Source: Bin80 sp965220365 (lineage in GTDB: Bacteria; Bacteroidota; Rhodothermia; Rhodothermales; Bin80). Taken from it: a DNA stretch of 64,000 bases. The notes beneath the pieces are model-generated. The model was given only the letters and a program-made list of their open reading frames with translations, ran no database searches and was not told where the DNA came from. The stretch spans positions 1,736,001-1,800,000 of the forward strand of contig OZ244823.1 of the NCBI GenBank assembly GCA_965220365.1, read 5' to 3'. The first letter of the stretch is position 1, and each line of letters starts with the position of its first letter. Of this stretch, positions 7,797 through 15,764 are shown piece after piece. Both the position numbers and the translations under genes were made by a program.

Positions 7797-8914
7797 CAGC
7801 AAACACACTCTTCTCCACAACAGCTCAAATCGTCTAGGTAGAGGCCTTCATTACGATATGGTTCAAGCATCGTTGTATCCTTGCCCAGTCGTTGTCCAAT
7901 TGCATTAGCGACAACACCAAACCTTTGCCGATACTTGTAAATGAAACAGAAAACAAGATTATCATGGCGAACTTGCGGACCAACAAGAAACAATCCGGGA
8001 GTTTTGGTTGATTCATCCTGATCATTCAGCAAACAGTAAGATTCATTCTTTTCCCAATCAAACAGCTCCTTAATGATGACCAAACTACTTTTAAATCCTG
8101 TTGCCAAAACAGGTGGTCCAGCACTTTGATAGGGTAATGATTTGCCTTTGACATAAATCAAATACTTGTCCTGTACCAGCCTTATCTCCCTAACCATGGA
8201 TTCACCAACAAGCTCAATCCTGTCATGAATCATTTCCTGCCTCAACCTCTCCAACGTGAAAGGTGATAAGTTTTCACTTGGGTCAGTTGTTTTTTCGCTC
8301 CAACTCCTATCACGGTCGAATATACGAACCTTTTTACCCAATCGACTCAAATGGGTGGCTGCATCAATGCCGCTCTCATAACCACCGATAACACAAATTT
8401 CATCGCCTTTAATGTGCTTCCAGCTTTTCACTCGGCTGTTATGCAAACACAATTCAGCACCTAGAACAGAATTTGTGTTCGGGTACTGAAATTCTCCGGC
8501 CGCCCAAATTAAAAAGCGAGACTCTATCAGCTTTCCTTCAGCCGTATGAACCTTGAAAGAACCTCCAGAACGAAGCACCTTCTCTACATTTATATGTTCG
8601 ATAACTGGCAAATCAAAATAGTCTGATACGTCTCTTAAATACCGCGCATATTCTTTGCCGGTAGGGTGTTCCTTTTGAAGCATATATGCTGGCGAGGTCC
8701 CGGCTACAACCGCATTAAGGTCAAGATGACCATAAAAATTAGTTGTAAATGAAGGGGTTATGAATTGCATTTCCTTCGGCCATTTATCGAAACTCGCGCC
8801 GATTTTTTCTCTCTCAAGAACCACCATCCGCTTCACACCTAAATCTTTAAGCATAGCAGCAATCCCTATCCCCGCCGGGCCAGCTCCGACAATAACAACA
8901 TCAAACTGTCTCAT
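7796..8914 (-). CDS. FAD/NAD(P)-dependent oxidoreductase with cysteine-rich C-terminal tail
   Basis: Flavoprotein of 372 residues of the flavin monooxygenase/YpdA-like class. The FAD-binding VGAGPAG is at residues 10-16, and a second Rossmann motif (CVIGGYESGIDAA) near residue 175 should bind NAD(P)H; the late LATGF motif near 270 and the FLVGPQ motif near 325 complete the fold. The last eight residues are CCGEECVC (Cys365, 366, 370, 372), a thiol-rich tail that could accept electrons from the flavin or bind soft metals. It faces the arsM-arsS set tail to tail, about 25 bases beyond the small membrane gene, so a role in arsenic or thiol chemistry is possible but only inferred from position and the tail. 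Its own substrate is unknown. Confidence 0.82.
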   Translation of the reverse strand: MRQFDVVIVGAGPAGIGIAAMLKDLGVKRMVVLEREKIGASFDKWPKEMQFITPSFTTNFYGHLDLNAVVAGTSPAYMLQKEHPTGKEYARYLRDVSDYFDLPVIEHINVEKVLRSGGSFKVHTAEGKLIESRFLIWAAGEFQYPNTNSVLGAELCLHNSRVKSWKHIKGDEICVIGGYESGIDAATHLSRLGKKVRIFDRDRSWSEKTTDPSENLSPFTLERLRQEMIHDRIELVGESMVREIRLVQDKYLIYVKGKSLPYQSAGPPVLATGFKSSLVIIKELFDWEKNESYCLLNDQDESTKTPGLFLVGPQVRHDNLVFCFIYKYRQRFGVVANAIGQRLGKDTTMLEPYRNEGLYLDDLSCCGEECVC

Positions 8915-9298
8915 CTCTTTGGACTCCTATCCCAAGCTTGACATAAAACATTGCTCCCAGCTCGCAGAAGAGCTTTCGGCTCGATTTAATCCGATTAGAG
9001 TACCACAGATAGTTATCGAACAGGCATGATCGGATCGTGGTGATCTCCGTTTTTTCATATAGAGCATTAAATTCTTGTTAAGCTAGGGTTCTTCCATGAA
9101 AGAACGAATAAGCTGTTTCATCAGATTTTCACGGTTAAAGGTTATGGGCTACCTGACGCCTCTGCTTCCAGTGTTTTTGTAATACTACCACAGGTTCCAC
9201 ACCAAATTTGGTTATGGGTGAGCTTCTGGTATAGAATTGAAGGTTCCCCTTCGGGACGATATATTTTTTTGGTTACATTTTGTATGTTTCCGAACAGA
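8915..9298. other. Non-coding stretch upstream of the flavin oxidoreductase
   Basis: No open frame of gene quality was seen on either strand. The first ~100 bases must hold the promoter for the minus-strand oxidoreductase gene, but no clear promoter consensus is visible. The remainder leads into a cluster of mobile-element debris. Confidence 0.5.
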
Positions 9299-9300
9299 TA

Positions 9301-9491
9301 CCCACGGGGAAGGGAGTCTCGAGCAAATGCGACGGCGGATCAATCTGGTATACGCATGCTAGGCAATCTGCCATAATGCTTGTGATATTGAATTCGTCGG
9401 AGCTGCCATGATCTTGCAAACTCGGGCTCGCGGAAACCGTTACCGAAAATTATGGGCTCTCCATCTCCGCTCGGACTCCCTTCCCCGTGGG
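9301..9491. mobile_element. MITE-like element, 18-bp perfect terminal inverted repeats, TA flanks
   Basis: CCCACGGGGAAGGGAGTC (9301-9318) is repeated in inverted orientation at 9474-9491. Allowing a one-base gap the match extends a further 5 bases inward (CGAGC). Both ends are flanked by TA (9299-9300 and 9492-9493), the target duplication made by IS630/Tc1-mariner transposases. The 155-bp interior has no open frame. It sits 20 bp beyond the stop of the IS110-type transposase, so it could instead be part of that element's non-coding end, but IS110 elements do not duplicate TA. Confidence 0.55.
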
Positions 9492-9511
9492 TATATTGTC
9501 GTTGATCTGGT

Positions 9512-10639
9512 TCATGCAGTTTGAACGGATCGTGGTTGTATCGTCTCCCACAGAAACCCGACCAGTTCGCGTGCCAAGGCGATCACGACCACCTTTGGCG
9601 GCTTTCGTTTGGACAGAGCTTTGTAGCGTTTGTATAAGCGTTTCTGCGCCCGTTGACTAATGGCCACGGTTTGTGCGCTGCAGTGCTTTTGTCGTTCTGC
9701 AAGGGCAGTACTAATCCGGGGAGCGTACGTATATTTCCAAGCTGCCCCGACCAAAGCCTTCCGCACCTGCGTATTTCCGGTCTTCGTGATGGAGCCGGTC
9801 CGAATGGTCTTTCCCGAGGAATGCTGCGAGGGAACCAGTCCCAGATAGGCCATCAGGGCGGTGGGGCGTTCAAATCGCCGAAAGTCACCGATCTCGCAGA
9901 TCAGTTGCATGGCGGTCATCCGTCCAATGCCTCGAAATGCCTCCAAGGTCTGAACCGACTCTTGGAACCGGGGGAACTCGGACACCGCCTAGTGTTCCAA
10001 GTCATGAATCCGTGCCCCAATGTAGACAATGTCGGCCAAGTCTCCCCGCAACACATACTCATCGCTAGGCTGATCCAGCTGAATATGATTGATCCAGGCC
10101 ATAAACTTTTTCGTCCAGTAGTGTTTGCCATCGCGATAGGTGTGTCCGCGAGCATGCAAAAAGTGAATGACATGCATTTTGGATTGATGGAGGTTTTTCA
10201 TCTGAGCCGCGCGACTGCGTACCAGAGCGCGCGCAGAGATCAACTCCTGATCTGGAGCAAAACATTCGGTCAAAAGCCCCGCCGCAAAGTACTCGGCCAG
10301 CTTCCTGGCATCACGCCGATCTGTTTTAATCCGATCTCCATGGCGCCGGGGAATCGAACCCGGAGCAATGATCGCACAATCAACGCCCAGTGCAGTCAGC
10401 GCATCGTACACCGCAGTCCCGCTAAAAGACGCTTCGTAACAACAACGAAACTCGCCGTAGCTTGAGCGCAATGAGTCCACCATACGTGAAAGATGCTTCG
10501 GAGTTTTTGTTGAAAACTCCCTCTCTTCGCACACGCGACGCAGCGTTGCATCATAAACGCACGATGCGATCGTATCTCGATGAACATCCAGTCCAACAAA
10601 GTAACGCGGACCTGCAGGGGTGGGTTGTTGAGGTAGCAT
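9512..10639 (-). pseudogene. IS110-family transposase interrupted by an in-frame amber codon
   Basis: A single frame encodes a complete IS110-type DEDD transposase of about 375 codons, but a TAG at 9989-9991 splits it into 216- and ~159-residue parts. The N-part has the RuvC-like residues: FVGLDVHRDT (first Asp), CYEASFSG (Glu), and KTDRRDARKLA (two Asp). The C-part carries the transposase_20 domain (LEAFRGIGRMTAMQL, FERPTALMAYLGLVPSQHSSG, GNTQVRKALVGAAW) with the serine-rich loop expected for the catalytic Ser. No frameshift is present, so one base change would restore it; the inactivation looks recent, unless the amber codon is read through. The C-part would only be made from a GTG at 9985. 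Confidence 0.85.
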
Positions 10640-10800
10640 AGCAATTCAGAGTCTGGTTAAATACCTGTAGGATAAGGCCCGGCGATGGAACCTTCAATGC
10701 TATGATATCTTGCCTATTCTCCAAATAGGGGGGGAGGTTCAAGGTTCAGTATCCCTGTGTCCGTTTAGGGGTAAGGATTTTCGGGAGTGAATCTTGATTC
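10640..10800 (-). other. Non-coding 5' flank of the IS110-type element
   Basis: Directly upstream of the transposase start on the minus strand and without an open frame. It includes a short hairpin (CCTATT at 10714-10719 paired with AATAGG at 10725-10730). In IS110-group elements the non-coding end next to the gene encodes the bridge RNA that selects donor and target DNA, so this is where one would be expected. No element boundary could be fixed because IS110 elements usually lack terminal inverted repeats. Confidence 0.25.
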
Positions 10801-10856
10801 ATGGGAATTGAGCATCTCAGCTGAACAGGTCGGCAACAGTTTCGCCTTTATCAAGT

Positions 10857-10872
10857 TTTAGGCAAGACTAAA
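10857..10872. promoter_or_regulatory. DtxR/MntR-like palindromic operator before the metal importer operon
   Basis: TTTAGGCAAGACTAAA is an inverted repeat (TTTAG, six-base spacer, CTAAA) that resembles the AT-rich TTTAGG-type boxes bound by DtxR/MntR/TroR repressors. It lies 15 bases before the ATG of the metal-binding protein, where a repressor would block initiation. Spacer symmetry is poor, and no stand-alone DtxR-family gene is present in the window. Confidence 0.45.
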
Positions 10873-10887
10873 TTTATAATTAACCGA

Positions 10888-11841
10888 ATGCGTACCCTCA
10901 TCGGATGCCTCGTAGGGCTGAGCTTATTGGCCTACTGTACTCCAACGGAGAGCTCAGAGAATCTACTCTCTGATCGCACAATCAGGGTTGTAGCTACGAC
11001 AAACATCATTGCAGATCTTGTTCGTGAGATTGGTGGCTCGGAGGTGGTAGTGGAATCGCTGATGGGACCAGGTGTAGATCCGCACCTCTATAAGGCCAGT
11101 GCCCGGGATGTTTTAAGAATGACCGAAGCCGATCTTGTCGTCTATAATGGGTTGCACTTGGAGGGGAAGATGGGAGATCTTTTTGAGGCAATGAAGGAGC
11201 GAGGCAAAGCAACGATTGCAGTTGCCGAGGTCGGTGTACCCGATAGCCTCTTGATCGCATCGGAACTCTTTCAGGGGAATTATGACCCTCATGTATGGTT
11301 TGATGCAACGCTTTGGGCCCAGGCTGCACATGCTCTTGCGAATGCACTTGGAGCACTGGACCCTAGGCGTGGAGAGTTGTTTGCATCACGCGGAGAAGCC
11401 TATGTTATTGAATTGATGGAAGTGGATGCGTATGTACGAAGAAGGGCTGCCGAGATTCCTGAACAGAAGCGGGTACTCGTCACCTCGCATGATGCATTTG
11501 GATACTTTGGACGGGCCTATGGTTTTGAAGTGCGTGGTCTCCAGGGAATTTCCACTGCACTGGAGGCGGGAACAGCAGATGTACAGGATCTGGCAACTCT
11601 AGTGGCTGAGCGAAGGATCCCAGCAATGTTTATTGAATCTTCGGTCTCTCCACGTGGCATTGAAGCAGTACGGGAAGCCGTAAAAGCCAGAGGCTTTGAG
11701 GTAAGTATTGGTGGCACATTGTACGGAGATGCGCTGGGAGGGGCATCCACCCCGACATCGACTTATCTGGGAATGATTCGGCACAACATTAATACAATCG
11801 TCAAGGCACTTTCCAATGGTGAACGCAGTAGAAGTTCGTGA
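10888..11841 (+). CDS. Zn/Mn ABC transporter substrate-binding protein, TroA-like
   Basis: Periplasmic cluster A-I metal-binding protein of 317 residues. After a hydrophobic signal with a lipobox-like LAYC (Cys17; Tyr at -1 is unusual), the TroA fold shows four likely ligands: His66 (VDPHLY), His134 (DPHVWFD), His201 (TSHDAFGYF) and Asp281 (YGDALGG). Three His plus one Asp is the TroA/ZnuA-type set; Mn-specific PsaA/MntC proteins usually have Glu at the third position. There is no long His-rich loop of the kind typical of ZnuA. So zinc or a Zn/Mn mixture is more likely than manganese alone, but specificity cannot be settled. It heads a four-gene importer operon and overlaps the ATPase gene by 26 bases. 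Confidence 0.9.
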   Translation: MRTLIGCLVGLSLLAYCTPTESSENLLSDRTIRVVATTNIIADLVREIGGSEVVVESLMGPGVDPHLYKASARDVLRMTEADLVVYNGLHLEGKMGDLFEAMKERGKATIAVAEVGVPDSLLIASELFQGNYDPHVWFDATLWAQAAHALANALGALDPRRGELFASRGEAYVIELMEVDAYVRRRAAEIPEQKRVLVTSHDAFGYFGRAYGFEVRGLQGISTALEAGTADVQDLATLVAERRIPAMFIESSVSPRGIEAVREAVKARGFEVSIGGTLYGDALGGASTPTSTYLGMIRHNINTIVKALSNGERSRSS

Positions 11842-12550
11842 CCTTACCGTAGCCTATCGAGAACGCCCGGTCCTGTGGGACATTGATTTGGATGTTGCCT
11901 CGGGAGTATTGATGGCGATTGTTGGCCCCAATGGTGCCGGGAAGACGACCCTGATCAAAGCAATTCTGGGGTTGATGAAGCCGGCGGCTGGCCAGGTCCG
12001 CATCTTGGGGAAGCCGTATCGCAGTGTGGCTTCGTCTGTAGGGTATGTGCCACAACGTGGAACGGTAGACTGGGATTTCCCAACCAGCGTATTGGATGTA
12101 GTCTTGATGGGGCTGTACGGTCGGCTTGGTTGGATTCGCCGGCCCGGTCGTAGCGAGCGTAAGGAAGCGATGGCTGCGCTCAAGAAGGTTGATATGGCCG
12201 GGTTTGCTCATCGCCAGATCAGTCAACTGTCCGGGGGGCAGCAGCAGCGCGTATTTTTGGCACGTGCACTGATCCAAGATGCTCGTGTATATCTTATGGA
12301 TGAGCCCCTGCAGGGCGTAGATGCTACGACCGAACGTGCGATTATTAATATCCTGCACTCTCTGCGCTCATCGGGGAAAACGGTTTTGGTCGTACATCAT
12401 GACCTCCAGACGGTCTCAACCTATTTTGATGAGGTCTTGCTTCTGAATGTACGCCGGATTGCAAGTGGACCTGTCTCAGAAGTATTTACGGATACGAACT
12501 TGGGACTTACCTATGGAGGGCGCATTGCAATCATCAAGGATGCACCGTAA
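11816..12550 (+). CDS. Zn/Mn ABC transporter ATP-binding protein
   Basis: ATPase subunit (244 residues) that powers metal import. Walker A GPNGAGKTT is at about residues 38-46, the Q-loop region follows, the signature is LSGGQQQRVFLARAL, Walker B is VYLMDEPLQGVD, and the H-loop is VVHHDLQ. The sequence is closest in style to MntB/ZnuC/TroB proteins (SVGYVPQRGTVDWDFPTSVLDVVLMG). The ATG at 11816 lies inside the end of the binding-protein gene, a 26-base overlap consistent with translational coupling, and the stop is two bases before the first permease gene. Confidence 0.94.
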   Translation: MVNAVEVRDLTVAYRERPVLWDIDLDVASGVLMAIVGPNGAGKTTLIKAILGLMKPAAGQVRILGKPYRSVASSVGYVPQRGTVDWDFPTSVLDVVLMGLYGRLGWIRRPGRSERKEAMAALKKVDMAGFAHRQISQLSGGQQQRVFLARALIQDARVYLMDEPLQGVDATTERAIINILHSLRSSGKTVLVVHHDLQTVSTYFDEVLLLNVRRIASGPVSEVFTDTNLGLTYGGRIAIIKDAP

Positions 12551-12552
12551 TC

Positions 12553-13665
12553 ATGGAGCAACTTTTCAATGATTATACGCTCCGCACAGTTACACTTGGT
12601 ACCGCCATACTGGGTGCAGTAAGCGGTGCGCTGGGTACGTTTGCGGTGCTGCGAAGGCAAAGCTTGCTGGGAGATGCCGTCTCGCATGCAGCTTTGCCGG
12701 GAATTGGCCTTGCGTTTATTCTGACCAGCAGTAAAGCCCCTCTGGTTTTAATGGTGGGAGCAGGTTTGGCTGGCTGGTTAGCCACAGCGATCGTTTTACT
12801 CGTAACCACAAGCACACGCGTCAAGTACGACAGTGCGCTTGGACTTGTATTGTCGGTGTTCTTTGGTACTGGTCTGGTATTTCTGACCTTTATACAGAAA
12901 TATCCCAATGCCAATCAGGCGGGACTTGATTCGTTTCTGTTTGGTCAGGCAGCGTCCCTTGTTGTAGAAGATGTCGTTACGATGACGGTCTTGGGCGGGA
13001 TTGTATTGGTGGCCTTGCTCCTATTTTGGAAAGAGTTCAAGCTACTCGCCTTTGATCCAGAGTTTGCACACAGTTTGGTACTGCCAGTGCGGTGGTTGGA
13101 TATTGGGTTAACGACACTTCTGGTAATTGCAATTGTGATCGGGCTTCAGACCGTAGGGGTAGTTCTGATGAGCGCCATGATCATTGCACCTGCAGTAGCA
13201 GCGCGTCAGTGGACGGATAACTTAGGAGTCATGGTGTTGGTCTCAATGGCTACAGGGGCTCTTTGCGGGGTCGGTGGGGCATTACTGAGTACGAGCACCT
13301 CGAATCTACCGACCGGTCCAACCATTGTGGTCTGTGCCAGTGGGGTCGTCGTAGTGTCCATGCTGATTGCACCACATCGCGGGATCATCTGGCAGCGGGT
13401 TCGCCAGACGGTACAGAATCGCAAACTCAAGAGCGAGGCAGTTCTACTGGATTTATTTGAGTTGGCAAGAGAGCATGACGATTTGGGATACCCACATATG
13501 GAGACCGCCCTGAGAGTCATCCACCCCAAAAGAGGTACGCTTTATCGACAGCTTCGTAGATTGGAAGGCAGGGGGCTGGTAAAGATGTATGATAGCGGGG
13601 CGTGGGCGTTGACTCCAGACGGGATTCTGGCCTGCAATCAACTCTTGGATGAGCGAATCCGATGA
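12553..13665 (+). CDS. Zn/Mn ABC transporter permease with C-terminal winged-helix tail (permease 1)
   Basis: ABC-3 family permease: eight or nine membrane helices in residues 1-275 with the conserved LLGDAVSHAALPGI segment that couples to the ATPase. Unlike the usual ~280-residue permeases it continues for another 96 residues. This soluble tail (VLLDLFELAREHDDLG, RGTLYRQLRRLEGRGLV, WALTPDGILACNQLL) reads as a winged helix-turn-helix of DtxR/MarR type: helix, recognition helix with basic face, then the wing ending in ALTPDG. A DtxR-type metal-binding/dimerisation domain is not present. Chlamydial YtgCR is a known permease-DtxR fusion in the same transporter family. The gene overlaps the next permease by four bases (ATGA). 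Confidence 0.88.
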   Translation: MEQLFNDYTLRTVTLGTAILGAVSGALGTFAVLRRQSLLGDAVSHAALPGIGLAFILTSSKAPLVLMVGAGLAGWLATAIVLLVTTSTRVKYDSALGLVLSVFFGTGLVFLTFIQKYPNANQAGLDSFLFGQAASLVVEDVVTMTVLGGIVLVALLLFWKEFKLLAFDPEFAHSLVLPVRWLDIGLTTLLVIAIVIGLQTVGVVLMSAMIIAPAVAARQWTDNLGVMVLVSMATGALCGVGGALLSTSTSNLPTGPTIVVCASGVVVVSMLIAPHRGIIWQRVRQTVQNRKLKSEAVLLDLFELAREHDDLGYPHMETALRVIHPKRGTLYRQLRRLEGRGLVKMYDSGAWALTPDGILACNQLLDERIR

Positions 13666-14774
13666 GTATGTTTCAAGTGGAGATCCAACTGGTAGCTGCT
13701 GTTGTTGCTGCCGCATGTGCGCTTCCTGGGACGTTCCTCGTTCTGAGGCAAATGGCGATGATGAGTGATGCGATCAGTCACGCAATTTTACCTGGGATCG
13801 TGGTCGGCTTTTTTCTGACTGGAAATCTGTCGTCCCCAATACTCATATTGGGTGGGGCAGCAGCAGGGCTGCTTGCAGTTGTATTGGTTGAATGGATACG
13901 AAAGACAGATCGCGTGCGCGAAGATGCCGCGATTGGGTTGGTATTCTCAAGTCTGTTTGCCGTCGGTGTAATCTTGATTGCACGGTTTGCTGGTGATGTG
14001 CATCTGGATACGGATGCTGTGCTGTTGGGGGAATTGGCGTTTGTGCCATTTGATCGTCTGGAAATTGCAGGATATGACTTGGGCCCTCAGGCTTTGTATG
14101 CGACAGGGGGCGTTGGGCTACTCTGTATGGGGTTCATACTTCTGTTCTACAAAGAGCTGAAGTTGGCCACATTTGATGGTGCTCTCTGTGCAACGCTGGG
14201 GTTTTTGCCGGGGGTACTGCACTATGTGTTGATGGGACTGGTATCCATGACTGCAGTCGCTGCATTTGATGCCGTTGGATCCATTCTGGTCATTGCCCTC
14301 ATGGTTGGACCTCCGGTAAGTGCCTACCTGATCACCAATCGGTTTGGGTACATGATTCTCTATAGCATAGCCTTGGGTATTACCGCCTCGATATCGGGAT
14401 ACTGGGTAGCACATCTCTTTGACGCGTCAATTGCAGGGTGTATGGCAATCATGGTCGGTTTGCAGTTTGCCGTCCTGTTTTGTGTAGCCCCGGAGCAGGG
14501 ATTATTAGCTGCGTGGAAACGAAGAAGGCGCCAGAAGTGGCAGTTTGCCATCAAGATGCTGGCCATCCATCTACTGCAACATGAAGCGACACCCGAGGCA
14601 GAGCAGGAATGTCGTATTGATCACCTGCAGAGCCACATGGCGTGGGAGGAATCTTTTGCGCAAGGGGTGGTTACCCGGGCTGCATCGCAGAATTTGCTGC
14701 ACACAGTTGGAGAGTATTTAGAATTAACCCATGCAGGCCGGGAACTCGCTCGCGAAGCAATTATTCACTCCTGA
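13662..14774 (+). CDS. Zn/Mn ABC transporter permease with C-terminal winged-helix-like tail (permease 2)
   Basis: Second ABC-3 permease, 370 residues, also with a hydrophobic core (residues 1-275) containing MMSDAISHAILPGIVVG, and a 95-residue cytosolic tail. The tail starts with a basic stretch (KRRRRQK) and continues with helices and a wing-like end (YLELTHAGRELAREAI), close in form to the last part of DtxR winged-helix domains. The putative recognition helix is less clear than in permease 1. The two permeases probably form a heterodimeric channel, which would put two DNA-binding-like domains side by side under the membrane. Start ATGA overlap with the upstream gene is firm. The operon appears to end here. 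Confidence 0.87.
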   Translation: MSMFQVEIQLVAAVVAAACALPGTFLVLRQMAMMSDAISHAILPGIVVGFFLTGNLSSPILILGGAAAGLLAVVLVEWIRKTDRVREDAAIGLVFSSLFAVGVILIARFAGDVHLDTDAVLLGELAFVPFDRLEIAGYDLGPQALYATGGVGLLCMGFILLFYKELKLATFDGALCATLGFLPGVLHYVLMGLVSMTAVAAFDAVGSILVIALMVGPPVSAYLITNRFGYMILYSIALGITASISGYWVAHLFDASIAGCMAIMVGLQFAVLFCVAPEQGLLAAWKRRRRQKWQFAIKMLAIHLLQHEATPEAEQECRIDHLQSHMAWEESFAQGVVTRAASQNLLHTVGEYLELTHAGRELAREAIIHS

Positions 14775-14902
14775 AGTCAAGTGTTCAGCACAGGTGTAGG
14801 GGGGAAATCTCTGAAGATTGGGGCCTGCCTTTTGGGGATATTCCCGTTACACTAACCACAGAATAGGGGTGCAAAATTCAAAAATTTTCAAATTTAGAGA
14901 TA

Positions 14903-14940
14903 GGGCTCTTGTTAAGATGGAGGAGCCCAAGTATTTTTCC
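14903..14940 (+). terminator. Possible weak terminator after the metal importer operon
   Basis: GGGCTC (14903-14908) can pair with GAGCCC (14923-14928), followed within a few bases by TATTTTT. The stem is only six pairs with a 14-base loop, so this is a weak call. The rest of 14775-15116 shows no gene. Confidence 0.35.
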
Positions 14941-15116
14941 TCTGAATTTCCACGATAACATCAAGCAAGTCTATAGCCCAAACGTAATGTCCTTATGGAT
15001 AAATATTCAATACCGGTGATAACATGGAAGGGTGGCCTTCCGATAATAGGGTTGCGAGGTTGTTGCTATGCCGTAGTGCTCGGGTACTTTGCTTATGGTT
15101 AAAACTCCACAGGAAT

Positions 15117-15764
15117 TTATTGAATCTGTACTATGCGGCCAGTTGTTACGAGCCTTCCAGATGCCGTCTCCACGTTAACACGGTATATGTATAAGCCGGA
15201 ACTCGTTTCGGGCAGATCCAGCGACAGCTTTTGATCCCAGCCTGCATCCATCTGCTGAGTCTGAGAAGTATAAACCACACGGCCAAGTATGTCGAAAACC
15301 TCAACATGCACGTTTGCCGGTTCTGGTAGATTAAACAGAATTCTTGTTGTTGTGTGGAATGGATTGGGATAGTTGCCCTGAATGGACAGGTCTTCGGGTA
15401 ATTCCGCACGTTCTTCGTTCGCCGTCGTTACATCATTGTCCGTCACGGTTATCTTTAACACCGCAATCACATTGCCAAGGGTCCTCTTATATTCTGTACT
15501 TACAACCGTAGAAGGCCGTTCCAGTCTCATGCCTAAAAGTTGCATGTTTTGTGCTTTGCGCTTTGGTGTTGTAGGAGGTGGTACTAGCCGTTCCATCATT
15601 ATTTCTGGAATTAGTGCACTTCTGACCTCCGCTATCTGTCTCCCCGGACTGCTCCCCCATTCCTGCGCAAAAAGAGGATGGGGTGACAGGCAAAATATCA
15701 TTGAGGAAATCAACGTCAGGGGCATACTGATGTAGGTAAGACTGGACAACTTGATGTGTAACAT
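15117..15764 (-). CDS. Short secreted protein with type IX secretion sorting domain
   Basis: 215 residues: a signal peptide (hydrophobic to about residue 33, ending FAQ), about 85 residues without recognisable domain, then a C-terminal sorting domain of the Por/type A kind from about residue 130 (GNYPNPFHTTTRILFNL, VHVEVFDILGRVVYT, GLYIYRVNVETASGR). Such domains direct export through the type IX system. Just before it stands KITVTDND, the end of the repeated Calx-beta-like domain seen at the start of the neighbouring 1402-residue protein. The gene therefore looks like a large modular surface protein reduced to its ends by internal deletion; whether it is expressed is unknown. It may also serve as a minimal carrier protein. 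Confidence 0.7.
   Translation of the reverse strand: MLHIKLSSLTYISMPLTLISSMIFCLSPHPLFAQEWGSSPGRQIAEVRSALIPEIMMERLVPPPTTPKRKAQNMQLLGMRLERPSTVVSTEYKRTLGNVIAVLKITVTDNDVTTANEERAELPEDLSIQGNYPNPFHTTTRILFNLPEPANVHVEVFDILGRVVYTSQTQQMDAGWDQKLSLDLPETSSGLYIYRVNVETASGRLVTTGRIVQIQ

Noticed and set aside
10378..10465. Long plus-strand open frame over 9653-10465
   Set aside because: It is antisense to the IS110 transposase, which has clear catalytic motifs; the plus-strand translation has none.
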